A stretch of 39,735 bases of DNA from an uncultured Prevotellaceae bacterium (GTDB lineage Bacteria > Bacteroidota > Bacteroidia > Bacteroidales > Muribaculaceae). The notes under the pieces are model-generated. The model did not search any database and was not told the origin of the DNA. It saw nothing but the letters and a program-made list of their open reading frames with translations. Made by a program: the position numbers and the translations under genes. Shown one piece after another: positions 1 to 8,882 of the stretch (its first letter is position 1; each line of letters opens with the position of its first letter). The stretch covers positions 1 through 39,735 of the forward strand of contig CAMYUW010000024.1 in NCBI GenBank assembly GCA_947302275.1. The letters are read 5' to 3'.

Positions 1-554
1 CCGTCTGGATTGCTGCGGGGGGCTCCATACTTGAGGTCGCCCTTGATGGGGCAGCCGATGGCCGCTAGCTGTGCTCTGATCTGATGTTTGCGTCCTGTGA
101 TCAGATCCACTTCGAGCAGCCAGTAGCGCTGGCTTGCAGCAATGACGCGGTAGTTGAGCACGGCCTTCTGATGACCCTCGCGTGGCACGATGCTCACGTG
201 GGTTTTGTTGTTGCTCTCTACGCTCTTGAGGTAGTGTGTGAGCGTGCCCTCGGGCTCGGGTGGCTGCTTGCCGACGACAGCCCAGTAGGTCTTGTGGACC
301 TCGCCCTTACGGAAGAGTTCGTTCATTCTTGAAAGGCCCTTGCTGGTTTTTGCCATCACCACAAGCCCGCAGGTGGGACGGTCGATGCGGTGAGTAACCC
401 CCAGAAACACATTGCCAGGCTTGTTGTATTTCTCCTTGATCCAGGCTTTCACCGAGTCGATGAGTGTAGGGTCACCCGTGCGGTCGCCCTGCACCAGCTC
501 TCCTGCGCTCTTGTTGACAATGATGATGTGGTTGTCGTCGTAAACTATCTCCAT
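1..554 (-). CDS. RluA family pseudouridine synthase (3' end cut by window edge)
   Basis: Converts uridine to pseudouridine in rRNA or tRNA; family known, exact target site not determinable. Reading the minus strand from the ATG at 554 gives 184 residues open to the window edge, starting MEIVYDDNHIIIVNKSAGELVQGDR. It shows the family core: HRIDRPTCGLVVMAK at about residues 61-75 (usual form HRLDRxTSG; its Asp is the catalytic nucleophile) and, downstream, the conserved LEVDLITGRKHQIRAQL segment. The protein has no N-terminal S4 domain, which fits the short RluA-type branch. The C-terminus lies outside the window. A TAnnTTTG-like box on the minus strand at 603-610 could be the -7 element, but no -33 element is placed correctly. 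Confidence 0.9.
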   Translation of the reverse strand, partial: MEIVYDDNHIIIVNKSAGELVQGDRTGDPTLIDSVKAWIKEKYNKPGNVFLGVTHRIDRPTCGLVVMAKTSKGLSRMNELFRKGEVHKTYWAVVGKQPPEPEGTLTHYLKSVESNNKTHVSIVPREGHQKAVLNYRVIAASQRYWLLEVDLITGRKHQIRAQLAAIGCPIKGDLKYGAPRSNPD

Positions 555-1049
555 TTTCTTGAATTGTTCATGCCGCACTATTGGATTTGTGAAGCAGCTG
601 CACAAAATTACTGCGTTTATTGCAAATGATGGCTCCCTCAGACTGAAAATCTGTTAAAAAACTGAATTTTTGATTAAGTGATTGATAATCAGTTAAATAT
701 AAAATAATTATAATTAATTCACTGAAAATGAACGCTTTAGTGTTTTTTCGGAGTGCTATACTGTAAAAAAAAAGAAAAACTTTTTTGACAAATTTACATT
801 ATATTAAAAAAAAAAACTAACTTTGCAAGCCTGTCTTTTATAGATGAGGAGTTAAGAAACTAAGAAACTTAAGTAAATCAACCCCTTATAGGGATTGAAA
901 AGGGTTTCCTTATGAAATCCAGATAGAATCTTTTCTTTCAAGTAGGAGATTGAATAGAGTTTTGAAGCCCAATACTCTCCATTGGCAAGGCAGGTAATGT
1001 GCAGGTAAACTTATAAAACATTAATAACTAATTAATTAAACTAAAATTT
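555..1049. other. Intergenic region with AT-rich promoter and long susC leader
   Basis: No gene is visible in these 495 bases. The left part (about 640-815) is very AT-rich and separates the divergent RluA and susC genes. A promoter-like box lies at 818-825. It is followed by about 220 bases of untranslated leader before the susC ATG. The leader contains inverted repeats: AACCC/GGGTT arms around 880-906 and AGAGT/ACTCT arms around 957-980. Long leaders are usual for SusC genes and can be targets of small antisense RNAs; nothing here proves such control. Confidence 0.5.
793..825 (+). promoter_or_regulatory. Predicted promoter of the susC operon
   Basis: TAACTTTG at 818-825 matches the Bacteroidetes -7 consensus TAnnTTTG. 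The matching -33 position, about 20 bases upstream, holds TTTAC rather than TTTG, so the upstream half is weak. The start of transcription would be near 832, leaving a leader of about 220 bases. Confidence 0.5.
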
Positions 1050-4000
1050 ATGAGTCTAAAACATTTTCTCTTGTTCCTTGTCATGGCACTTGCCACGCTT
1101 GGTGCTTCGGCTCAAGTCAGTGGTACGGTGGTTGACGAGAACAACGAACCGGTTATCGGTGCCTCGGTTGTTCAGCAGAGCAATCCCAAGAACGGCGTTG
1201 CCACCGATTTCGACGGTCATTTTACCTTGAACGTGCCAACAGGCACCAAGATTAAAGTTACCTATGTGGGTTATGAAGATGCTGTCGTGGCTGCCAAGTC
1301 AGGCATGACAATTACGTTGAAGCCCAAGGGTGAGATGCTTAACGAAGTCGTTGTCACTGGCTATCAGAAGGTGGACAAACGACTCTTCACCGGTGCTACC
1401 CAGAGCGTGGATGCCGAAAAGGCAAAACTCTCGGGTGTAGCAGACGTAAGTCGTGGCCTTGAAGGCCGCGTCTCTGGTGTGCAGGTACAAAACGTGTCGG
1501 GTACTTTCGGTACCGCTCCTAAGATCCGCGTGCGTGGTGCTACTTCTATCTATGGTAGCTCCAAGCCTCTGTGGGTAGTCGATGGTGTGGTTCTGGAGGA
1601 CAACGTGGACATCAGTGCCGATGATCTGTCATCGGGTGATGCCAACACGCTGATTGCCTCGGCTGTCGCTGGTCTTAATGCCGACGATATCGAGAGCTTC
1701 CAGATTCTGAAAGACGGTTCCGCAACTTCAATCTATGGTGCTAAGGCAAATGCCGGTGTGATCGTAATCACGACCAAGACCGGCCGCAAGGGTACGAGTT
1801 CGATCAACTACACTGGTGAGTTTACCTACCGCTTGAAGCCCAACTACCGCGACTTCAACATCTGCAACTCGCAGGAGCAGATGAGTATCTTGCGTGAGAT
1901 GGAGCAGAAAGGTTGGCTGGAGTATGCCAGCTTGGTGAACAGCACCACTTCGGGTATCTATGGCCAGATGTACAATCTGATGGATACCTATGATCCGGCA
2001 ACCGGTACCTATGCTCTGCCTAACACACAGAATGCACGCAACCAGTTCCTCCGTGAGGCTGAGATGCGTAACACCAACTGGTTTGACCTCCTGTTCAACC
2101 ACAACATCATGCAGAACCACTCGGTGAGCGTTTCCGGTGGTACTGACAAGGGCTCGTTCTACACCTCGGCTTCGGTAATGATGGATCCGGGATGGTACAA
2201 GAGCAGCCGTGTTGAGCGTTATACTTTTAACGCCAATGCTATTTACAACCTGACTGACAGGATCCGCATCAAGATCCTGAACAGTGACAGTTTCCGTGAG
2301 CAGAAGGCTCCCGGTACCCTGAGCCAGAATGTGGACGTTGTAAACGGTGAAGTAAGGCGCGATTTCGATATCAACCCCTATAGCTTCTCGTTGAACACTG
2401 CCCGTACCGTTGACCCCTATCAGCGTTATGTGCGCAACTATACCACTTTCAATATTTTTGACGAGTTGAAGATGAACTACATCGACCTGAACGTGACCGA
2501 CCTCAAGTTCCAGGGCGAGTTGAACATCAAGCCCATTGTCAAGGATGACCAGTCACTGGAATTCAATGTGCTGGGTTCGATGCGTGTTGCTACCACCGAG
2601 CAGAACCACTACGTGCTCGACAACAGTAACCAGGCTATGGCTTATCGTGCAGGTATCGACCCCGATAATGCTATTATCCGTTCGTCTAACTCCTACCTAT
2701 ATACCGACCCCGATGTCGAGAACGCACTCCCCGAGACGATTCTTAACAAGGGTGGTATGCTCTTCTATCAAAAGAATAACAACAAGTCCTTTACCTTCCG
2801 TGCTTCGGGACAATACATGAAGGACTTCGGTCACGGCAACCATCTGATCAACATCTATGCTGCTATGGAGGCTGTCCGCTTCGATCGTTTCAGTGAGTCA
2901 TTTAACGCTTGGGGTATCGTTTACGCCAACGGTAACCTGCCCTTCACCAACTATAAGCTGTTCAAGCAGATTCAGGAGGAGAACGGTAGCTACTACAGCG
3001 TAGGTGAATACCACCGCCGCGACATGGCTTACATCGCCAACCTTAACTATGCTTTGCTGGGTCGCTACATCTTGAACGGCACCCTGCGTTATGAGGGCTC
3101 TAACCAGATGGGCCGCACTTCGCAGAGCCGCTGGCTTCCCACTTGGAACATTTCGGCTGCATGGAACATCCACGATGAGCCGTTCTTTACCAGTAGCGCA
3201 CTCTTCAACAAGGGTATCGTTTCTAACGCCAAGTTGCGTCTGAGCTACTCGCTGACCGCCGAGAGTGGTCCCACCAGCCTTGCCAACGCCGAGGCCCTGT
3301 ATTATCCCACTCGCCCCTGGCGTCAGGAGCTGAGCACCTATGAGATGGGTCTTGCATTGAATGGTCTGGGTAACAGCGAGCTCACCTATGAGAAGAAGCA
3401 CGAGTTTGACCTTGGTCTTGACCTCGGTTTCTATTGGAACCGCATCAACTTCGTGTTTGACTGGTATGTTCGTAACAACTTCGACCTGATTGGTCTGATC
3501 CGCACCCAGGGTGTCGGTGGTGAGACTAATAAGTATGGTAACGTGGCTGAGATGAAGTCTCATGGTATTGAGTTCACCCTCACTACCCACAACATCGAGC
3601 CCAAACGTGCCGGTGGCTTCGCTTGGGATACCGACTTCACTTTCTCCTACACCAAGACCGAGATTACCAAGCTGCAGTCTCGCTCACGCGTCATCGACCT
3701 GGTGCGTGGTAGCGGTTTCCCCTTGGAGGGTTATCCCCACCGTGCCATCTTCTCGATTCCCTTTGCTGGTCTTGATGAGCATGGTATGCCTCTGGTCATC
3801 GACGAGCACGGCGACATCTCTAACACTGGTCTGAACTTCCAGGAGTTTGAGCAGCTGGGCTTCCTCAAGTATGAAGGTCCTGTTGATCCCACCTTCACTG
3901 GCGGTTTTGGCAACAACTTCAGCTTTAAGGGCTTCCACCTGAATGTGTTTATGACCTATGCATTCGGTAACAAGCTTCGTCTTGAGCCTAAGTTCGCTTA

Positions 4001-4403
4001 CGCTTACAGCGACTTGACCTCGTTCACCAAGGACTTCAAGAACCGTTGGGTTCTTCCCGGTGATGAGAATGTTACCACCATTCCTGCTATCGCATCGCGT
4101 CGTCAGGTTTACTCCAACACCTATCTGGGTCAGGCCTACAATGCTTACAACTACAGCACCGATCGCATCGCTGACGGTGGCTTCATTCGTCTGAAAGAGA
4201 TTTCTCTTACTTATGATGTGCCCAAGTCGCTCATCTCGCATCTGCGTCTGACGACCGCTTCGGTTAAGCTTGCTGCTACCAATATCTGCCTGCTCTATTC
4301 TGACAAGAAACTCAATGGTCAGGATCCCGAGTTCTTCAATAGTGGTGGTGTGGCTTCGCCTACTCCCAAGCAGTTCACCCTTACTATGCGTTTGGGTATG
4401 TAA
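1050..4403 (+). CDS. SusC/RagA-family TonB-dependent outer membrane receptor
   Basis: Outer-membrane beta-barrel that imports a ligand with its SusD partner, powered by TonB. The 1117 residues have a signal peptide (about 1-21, ending GASAQ), a carboxypeptidase-regulatory-like beta-sandwich (VSGTVVDENNEPVIGASV, about 23-100) and the plug domain starting at LNEVVVTGYQKVDKR. The plug carries the family motif IRVRGATSIYGSSKPLWVVDG. The remainder is barrel. Length is normal for the family. It is followed 42 bases later by susD, and then by a zinc-metallohydrolase lipoprotein and a DUF4302-like lipoprotein, all in one operon. No glycoside hydrolase, sulfatase or polysaccharide lyase is next to it, so the substrate may be a peptide, glycopeptide or metal-containing ligand rather than a glycan; that is inference. 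Confidence 0.97.
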   Translation: MSLKHFLLFLVMALATLGASAQVSGTVVDENNEPVIGASVVQQSNPKNGVATDFDGHFTLNVPTGTKIKVTYVGYEDAVVAAKSGMTITLKPKGEMLNEVVVTGYQKVDKRLFTGATQSVDAEKAKLSGVADVSRGLEGRVSGVQVQNVSGTFGTAPKIRVRGATSIYGSSKPLWVVDGVVLEDNVDISADDLSSGDANTLIASAVAGLNADDIESFQILKDGSATSIYGAKANAGVIVITTKTGRKGTSSINYTGEFTYRLKPNYRDFNICNSQEQMSILREMEQKGWLEYASLVNSTTSGIYGQMYNLMDTYDPATGTYALPNTQNARNQFLREAEMRNTNWFDLLFNHNIMQNHSVSVSGGTDKGSFYTSASVMMDPGWYKSSRVERYTFNANAIYNLTDRIRIKILNSDSFREQKAPGTLSQNVDVVNGEVRRDFDINPYSFSLNTARTVDPYQRYVRNYTTFNIFDELKMNYIDLNVTDLKFQGELNIKPIVKDDQSLEFNVLGSMRVATTEQNHYVLDNSNQAMAYRAGIDPDNAIIRSSNSYLYTDPDVENALPETILNKGGMLFYQKNNNKSFTFRASGQYMKDFGHGNHLINIYAAMEAVRFDRFSESFNAWGIVYANGNLPFTNYKLFKQIQEENGSYYSVGEYHRRDMAYIANLNYALLGRYILNGTLRYEGSNQMGRTSQSRWLPTWNISAAWNIHDEPFFTSSALFNKGIVSNAKLRLSYSLTAESGPTSLANAEALYYPTRPWRQELSTYEMGLALNGLGNSELTYEKKHEFDLGLDLGFYWNRINFVFDWYVRNNFDLIGLIRTQGVGGETNKYGNVAEMKSHGIEFTLTTHNIEPKRAGGFAWDTDFTFSYTKTEITKLQSRSRVIDLVRGSGFPLEGYPHRAIFSIPFAGLDEHGMPLVIDEHGDISNTGLNFQEFEQLGFLKYEGPVDPTFTGGFGNNFSFKGFHLNVFMTYAFGNKLRLEPKFAYAYSDLTSFTKDFKNRWVLPGDENVTTIPAIASRRQVYSNTYLGQAYNAYNYSTDRIADGGFIRLKEISLTYDVPKSLISHLRLTTASVKLAATNICLLYSDKKLNGQDPEFFNSGGVASPTPKQFTLTMRLGM

Positions 4404-4445
4404 TGTAGTAATAGATGTTCCACATTATATATATTAAAGAAGATT

Positions 4446-6200
4446 ATGAAACTACGATATAAAATCTTATTTGTTGCGATCGCGCTTATCGGCTTGAGTT
4501 CTTGCAAGGACTTCCTCGAAAAGGTGCCCGATACCCGTGTGTATCTGCAGAACCTTGATCAGCTCGAGCAGTTACTTGTTACTGCCTACACGCAGACCAA
4601 CTATGCTGCCCTGGGTGAGCTGTCAAGCGATAATGTCATCGATACCAACTCTCCCAGTGCCGATGGTATGCGTTACAACTATTCATCCTACAACCAGTAT
4701 GATGAGCAGATTTATGCTTGGGAGGATGTGACCCTCGATATCAGTGACTCTGATTCTCCTTCCGGAATCTGGAACGGTTGCTATGGTGCGATTGCAGCGG
4801 CCAATGCTGTACTCGAGAAAATTGAAGAGTTTGATAATGTAGGTGAAATTGAGGGAGAACCCATCAGTGCACAAGACAGAGCCCGCATGAACGCTATCAA
4901 GGGTGAGGCACTCATGGTTCGCGCTTATCACCACTATATCCTGGCTCAGGTGTTCTGCATGCCTTACCGTGGTCCCCAAATCAGCACTACGCTGCCCGGT
5001 ATCCCCTATGCTACCAAGCCCGAGACTCAGCTCGACCCCAAGTATGACCGTGGTACTCTCCAGCAGACCTATGACAACATCGAGAAGGATATGTTGGAAG
5101 GCCTGAAGCTGGTGACCGACGAGTTCTATGAGGTGCCCAAGTACCACTTTAACGTGGCTGCTTCTAACGCCTTTGCTGCTCGTTTCTATACCGCAAAGCG
5201 TCAGTATGACAAGGTGGTTGACTATGCTACTGCCACTTTCAAGGGCAATGACCCCAGGTCGATGCGTAACGACTTCTGGGATAAAGATTTCTATGATCTG
5301 GACAATGGCGCACGTTACTATACCAGCGTTGACCGTCCCGGTAACTATATGATGATTGATACCTACAGCACCTGGCTGCGCCGTTGGGGCAACAGGTTCT
5401 GGACTGCCCGTGAAGGCCTGCGTGGCTCGATCGGTGGCCCTGGCCCGACTTGGGAGAACTGTCGTTACAGCTATGGTAGCGGTAAGGACAAGGAAACCTG
5501 GTCAATGATGCCCTGCTTCACCAACAGCTTCTTGAGCTCTTCGGCACATTCCGAGTATGGTGCTATCTTCATGGGCAATTGCTGGGAACAGTTTGAGTAC
5601 ACCGACAAGATTGCAGGTATCGGTTATGTTCACATGATTCGTCCCGAGTTCACCAGCCAAGAGATTCTTCTGCTGCGTGCCGAGGCTAACTTGTTCCTGG
5701 GTAATATTGATGCCGCCTTTGACGATCTCTACCTCTGGAACCATGACCACTTGAAACTTGATTCAACCGCTAATTACAACATGGTTGAGCTGACCAAGGA
5801 TTTGATCACCAAGTTCTATACTCAGAGCTATCAGATCAGCCGCGGCTATGACAGCTATGGCATTGTTAAGGAGTTCCACATCGACGAGGTTTGCCCCAGT
5901 GATACCTATCACATGACTCCCGAGATTGAGCCTTACATGCAGTGCGTTCAGCACTTCCGCCGCATCCAGTTGATCCACATGGGTAATCGCTGGTTTGACA
6001 TCAAGCGCTACGGTTTCACCATCACCCACAAGATGGGTATCAGTAATGTTTATACCCTCGGTGTGCTCGATGACCGCTATGCTATTCAGATTCCCAATGA
6101 GGTAATCGGTGCCGGCTTAGAGCCCAACGTCCGCAGGACATTAGTGCAATCCGAGAATGGCTTTGGTGTGTCAGCTAATGCCTGTATTGCTAACAATTAA
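4446..6200 (+). CDS. SusD/RagB-family nutrient-binding outer membrane lipoprotein
   Basis: Surface lipoprotein that caps the SusC barrel and captures substrate. The 584 residues start with a lipoprotein signal MKLRYKILFVAIALIGLSSC, with the lipidated Cys at residue 20, followed by the typical SusD opening KDFLEKVPDTRVY. The helical TPR-like segment is seen in the regions AMNAIKGEALMVRAYHH and ASNAFAARFYTAKRQYDKVV. The C-terminal HFRRIQLIHMGNRWFDIKRYG is the usual RagB/SusD ending block. It lies 42 bases after susC and 22 bases before the metallohydrolase gene, consistent with co-transcription. Confidence 0.95.
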   Translation: MKLRYKILFVAIALIGLSSCKDFLEKVPDTRVYLQNLDQLEQLLVTAYTQTNYAALGELSSDNVIDTNSPSADGMRYNYSSYNQYDEQIYAWEDVTLDISDSDSPSGIWNGCYGAIAAANAVLEKIEEFDNVGEIEGEPISAQDRARMNAIKGEALMVRAYHHYILAQVFCMPYRGPQISTTLPGIPYATKPETQLDPKYDRGTLQQTYDNIEKDMLEGLKLVTDEFYEVPKYHFNVAASNAFAARFYTAKRQYDKVVDYATATFKGNDPRSMRNDFWDKDFYDLDNGARYYTSVDRPGNYMMIDTYSTWLRRWGNRFWTAREGLRGSIGGPGPTWENCRYSYGSGKDKETWSMMPCFTNSFLSSSAHSEYGAIFMGNCWEQFEYTDKIAGIGYVHMIRPEFTSQEILLLRAEANLFLGNIDAAFDDLYLWNHDHLKLDSTANYNMVELTKDLITKFYTQSYQISRGYDSYGIVKEFHIDEVCPSDTYHMTPEIEPYMQCVQHFRRIQLIHMGNRWFDIKRYGFTITHKMGISNVYTLGVLDDRYAIQIPNEVIGAGLEPNVRRTLVQSENGFGVSANACIANN

Positions 6201-6222
6201 TAAAGAATAAGAGATCATAGTT

Positions 6223-7362
6223 ATGAAGAAAATTCAATATTATATTTCAGCTTTACTGTTAGTGGCAGTCGCTTCGATGGCGATGTCATCATGCAGTGAG
6301 GATAAGCTGGGTCCGACGATTTTCCCCGACGTTGATGAAACGCTGGATCCCACGTCTTATTCCTATCAGCTCGATAAGTTCCTCAAGGATAATTACCTTG
6401 ATAAATACAATTTGACGTTCCTCTACAAGTTGCCCGACATCAGCACCAACATGAACTACAACCTGGTTCCTGCTCAGTATGACAATGCTGTTGACCTGGC
6501 TGTGCTGTGCAAGCACTTGTGGTTTGACGTGTATGACACGATTGCAGGCCCCGACTTCCTCAAGTTGTATGGTCCTCGCATCCTGCTCATGGTTGGTTCT
6601 CCCGCACTCAACGTTTCGTCGGGTAGCGAGACCGTGGGTCTTGCCGAAGGCGGTGTGAAGATTACCTTGTTCAAGGTGAACTCGATGAATGTGAACAACT
6701 TCCAGATGATGAATGACCTGTACTTCCACACCATGCATCATGAGTTTGCTCACATCCTCCACCAGACCAAGACCTATCCCTCAGAGTTCAATACCATTTC
6801 AGTAGGTAAGTATGACCCCACCAACTGGACCGGTCGTGGTTTAGAGGTGACTTCTCTTGGCTTTGTGACCACCTATGCTTCTAGTGAGTATCGTGAGGAC
6901 TTTGCCGAGACTATCGCCTGCTTCATCACCTATACCGATCCTGAGTGGAACGCTGTCCTCAACTATGCTGCACGTGGCTGGGCAACCGATGCCAGTGAAG
7001 ATGATACTGATGCTACTTACTATAGCTTCTACTATTATCCCAATAATGACAGCGAGCAGGACAAGGTGGCTCTCTATCCCAGTGATGAGCGTAACATCGC
7101 AAGGGTTACTGTTGATGGCGTAGTCCACACCTACTGGAAGAACGAGCGTGACAAGTCGGGTAACCGCATTGTTGTCTATGCCGTTGAGGATAAGGATGGC
7201 ATCGCCGGTGACGAGGCTATCCTCCAGAAGGTTCAGATTGCCCGCCAGTGGTTCCACGACGCTTGGAATGTGGATCTTGATTCACTGCGTAAAGAGGTTC
7301 GCAAGCGCCAGATGCACTATGACATGGATTCACTGCGCCGTCAAGTCTATAACATTCACTAA
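6223..7362 (+). CDS. Substrate import-associated zinc metallohydrolase lipoprotein
   Basis: Predicted surface or periplasmic zinc hydrolase of the family found behind SusC/SusD pairs (Peptidase_Mx1-like; TIGR04549-type by recollection). The 379 residues begin with a lipoprotein signal ending MSSC (Cys24). The metal site is HHEFAH, giving H173-E174-x-x-H177, an HExxH zinc-binding and catalytic motif. A later REDFAETIACF segment may supply the third ligand. The protein ends in a charged helical tail (KEVRKRQMHYDMDSLRRQ). It sits 22 bases after susD and 30 bases before the DUF4302-like gene. The hydrolysed bond is not known from the sequence; trimming a peptide before uptake is a reasonable inference. 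Confidence 0.85.
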   Translation: MKKIQYYISALLLVAVASMAMSSCSEDKLGPTIFPDVDETLDPTSYSYQLDKFLKDNYLDKYNLTFLYKLPDISTNMNYNLVPAQYDNAVDLAVLCKHLWFDVYDTIAGPDFLKLYGPRILLMVGSPALNVSSGSETVGLAEGGVKITLFKVNSMNVNNFQMMNDLYFHTMHHEFAHILHQTKTYPSEFNTISVGKYDPTNWTGRGLEVTSLGFVTTYASSEYREDFAETIACFITYTDPEWNAVLNYAARGWATDASEDDTDATYYSFYYYPNNDSEQDKVALYPSDERNIARVTVDGVVHTYWKNERDKSGNRIVVYAVEDKDGIAGDEAILQKVQIARQWFHDAWNVDLDSLRKEVRKRQMHYDMDSLRRQVYNIH

Positions 7363-7392
7363 TGTTTTACCTATAACATGAATGAAGATAAA

Positions 7393-8760
7393 ATGAAAAA
7401 GTTTTTAAATATTTCATTACTGACGCTGGCCGTTCTCTCCACCCTTTCGCTGGCGTCATGCAAGAATGAGGTTGACAACATCTTCGATGAGGATGCCGTT
7501 ATCCGCTTGGATAAGGCAAGAGCAGAATATACCGATATCCTCACCAGTCAGGGTGGCAAGTGGCAACTTGAGTACTTCTGCAATGAAGAGGAGCAGGGTT
7601 ATATTTATCTGATGACCTTCTCTAAGGATGGTTCTGTAAAGATTTCTGGTCACAACAAGTGGATCAACTATCTCAACGTCGGAAATTTGAACTCTTCGGC
7701 TTATGGTAGCGATGTTTCCATGTGGGAAGTGATTGCCGACAATGGACCCGTGCTCTCGTTCAATACCTACAACAAGTATTTCCACCTCTTTGCTGATCCC
7801 TATGACATTCCCAGTGCCGGTAGCGCTCAGAGTACTACCGATGTCAATGAGAGTGGTTATGGTCACGAGGGAAACTACGAGTTTGACATCATGAAGTATT
7901 CTGGCGATACTCTCTACCTCACCGGTAAGAAGCCCACCAGATCAGAAAGATTCATCAACATGATCATGACTCGTGTAAGTCAGGATATTGACGATGAGGT
8001 TTATATGAACGAGGTTGTGGCAATGGCCGACTCCTTCTTCAACTCTAAGGTGAATCAGGTTTATATCAACCTGCCCAACGGTGTGCGCTGGATCGTCAAG
8101 AACGGTGCTACCAGCATCCTGAAGATGTTCCGTGAGGGTGCCGATGAGATCTCGACAGCCGAGACCCACAACGTGATCATTACCCATGATGGTCTTTCCT
8201 TCATGGATCCCGTCATGCTCGATGGTTACCTGGTGAAGAACTTCATCCGTCAGGCCGATGGTTCATTGTTGTGCCGTGATGATCATCAGACAACCATGAC
8301 CGCCGATGTCCTGTCTAGCATTTTCAAGACCCAGTCGTTTGTCTGGAGATCAGAACCTGCCAAGATGGGAGGCATCTTTGCTGACATGATCAGTACGATT
8401 GCCGACGAACTGAAGGCTTACAATAAGTCAACGTTGAACTATATTCAGTTCGCCTATGACCAGGATCTGGGAACCTACACAGTATCTTATAATGTAAAGA
8501 AGGGTTCTGTCAAGTACAATCCCACCTATTATGTGACCATGGAGTCTGCAGGTGATACCCAGGTTCGTTTTACTGTAGCCCCCGAGGGTGACAGGTATGG
8601 CGAGGTTTACGCCAATAACTGCCCCACGATGAAACAGTTGGTGAATACGTTTGGCTCAGTGGCCTATGACTTGAGTGCCAATTCTTTGCTGGCTCCAGTC
8701 AATATGAAAATGGCTCAGAGCGGTAATGCAGCCAACTACATCATTTGGATTCTCCAGTAA
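7393..8760 (+). CDS. DUF4302-like lipoprotein of the SusC/D operon
   Basis: Function unknown. From the ATG at 7393 the product is 455 residues with a clean lipoprotein signal MKKFLNISLLTLAVLSTLSLASC (Cys23). An in-frame ATG at 7378 would add five residues (MNEDK) before it, which would spoil the signal peptide start, so 7393 is preferred. The rest is beta-rich with no catalytic motif I recognise; phrases such as TSQGGKWQLEYFCNEEEQGYIYLMTFSKDGSVKIS resemble the DUF4302 family that accompanies SusC/SusD/zinc-lipoprotein sets. It is the last gene of the operon, followed by a hairpin terminator. It is probably a surface accessory binding protein; the family name is from memory and needs a profile search. 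Confidence 0.75.
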   Translation: MKKFLNISLLTLAVLSTLSLASCKNEVDNIFDEDAVIRLDKARAEYTDILTSQGGKWQLEYFCNEEEQGYIYLMTFSKDGSVKISGHNKWINYLNVGNLNSSAYGSDVSMWEVIADNGPVLSFNTYNKYFHLFADPYDIPSAGSAQSTTDVNESGYGHEGNYEFDIMKYSGDTLYLTGKKPTRSERFINMIMTRVSQDIDDEVYMNEVVAMADSFFNSKVNQVYINLPNGVRWIVKNGATSILKMFREGADEISTAETHNVIITHDGLSFMDPVMLDGYLVKNFIRQADGSLLCRDDHQTTMTADVLSSIFKTQSFVWRSEPAKMGGIFADMISTIADELKAYNKSTLNYIQFAYDQDLGTYTVSYNVKKGSVKYNPTYYVTMESAGDTQVRFTVAPEGDRYGEVYANNCPTMKQLVNTFGSVAYDLSANSLLAPVNMKMAQSGNAANYIIWILQ

Positions 8761-8777
8761 TCTGTAGCAGAAAAGAT

Positions 8778-8821
8778 ACAGCCAGGGTGACCATCCCCTG
8801 GACAGACGTTGCCCTGGCTGT
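8778..8821 (+). terminator. Terminator of the SusC/D operon
   Basis: Ten-base perfect arms ACAGCCAGGG (8778-8787) and CCCTGGCTGT (8812-8821) lie 17 bases after the DUF4302-like stop and are followed by TTCATT. The poly-T tract is short. The hairpin marks the likely operon end, so the dockerin gene at 8883 may be driven separately or by read-through. Confidence 0.65.
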
Positions 8822-8882
8822 TTCATTAGTCTTAAGAAAGACTCAATCATTTTTTTATTAACATATTTATTTTGATTCATTT

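Noticed and set aside
2898..3590. Long minus-strand open frames inside susC, and similar ones inside the GH2, EngB and phosphorylase genes
   Set aside because: They are antisense shadows of strongly coding genes, with no signal, promoter or family resemblance.
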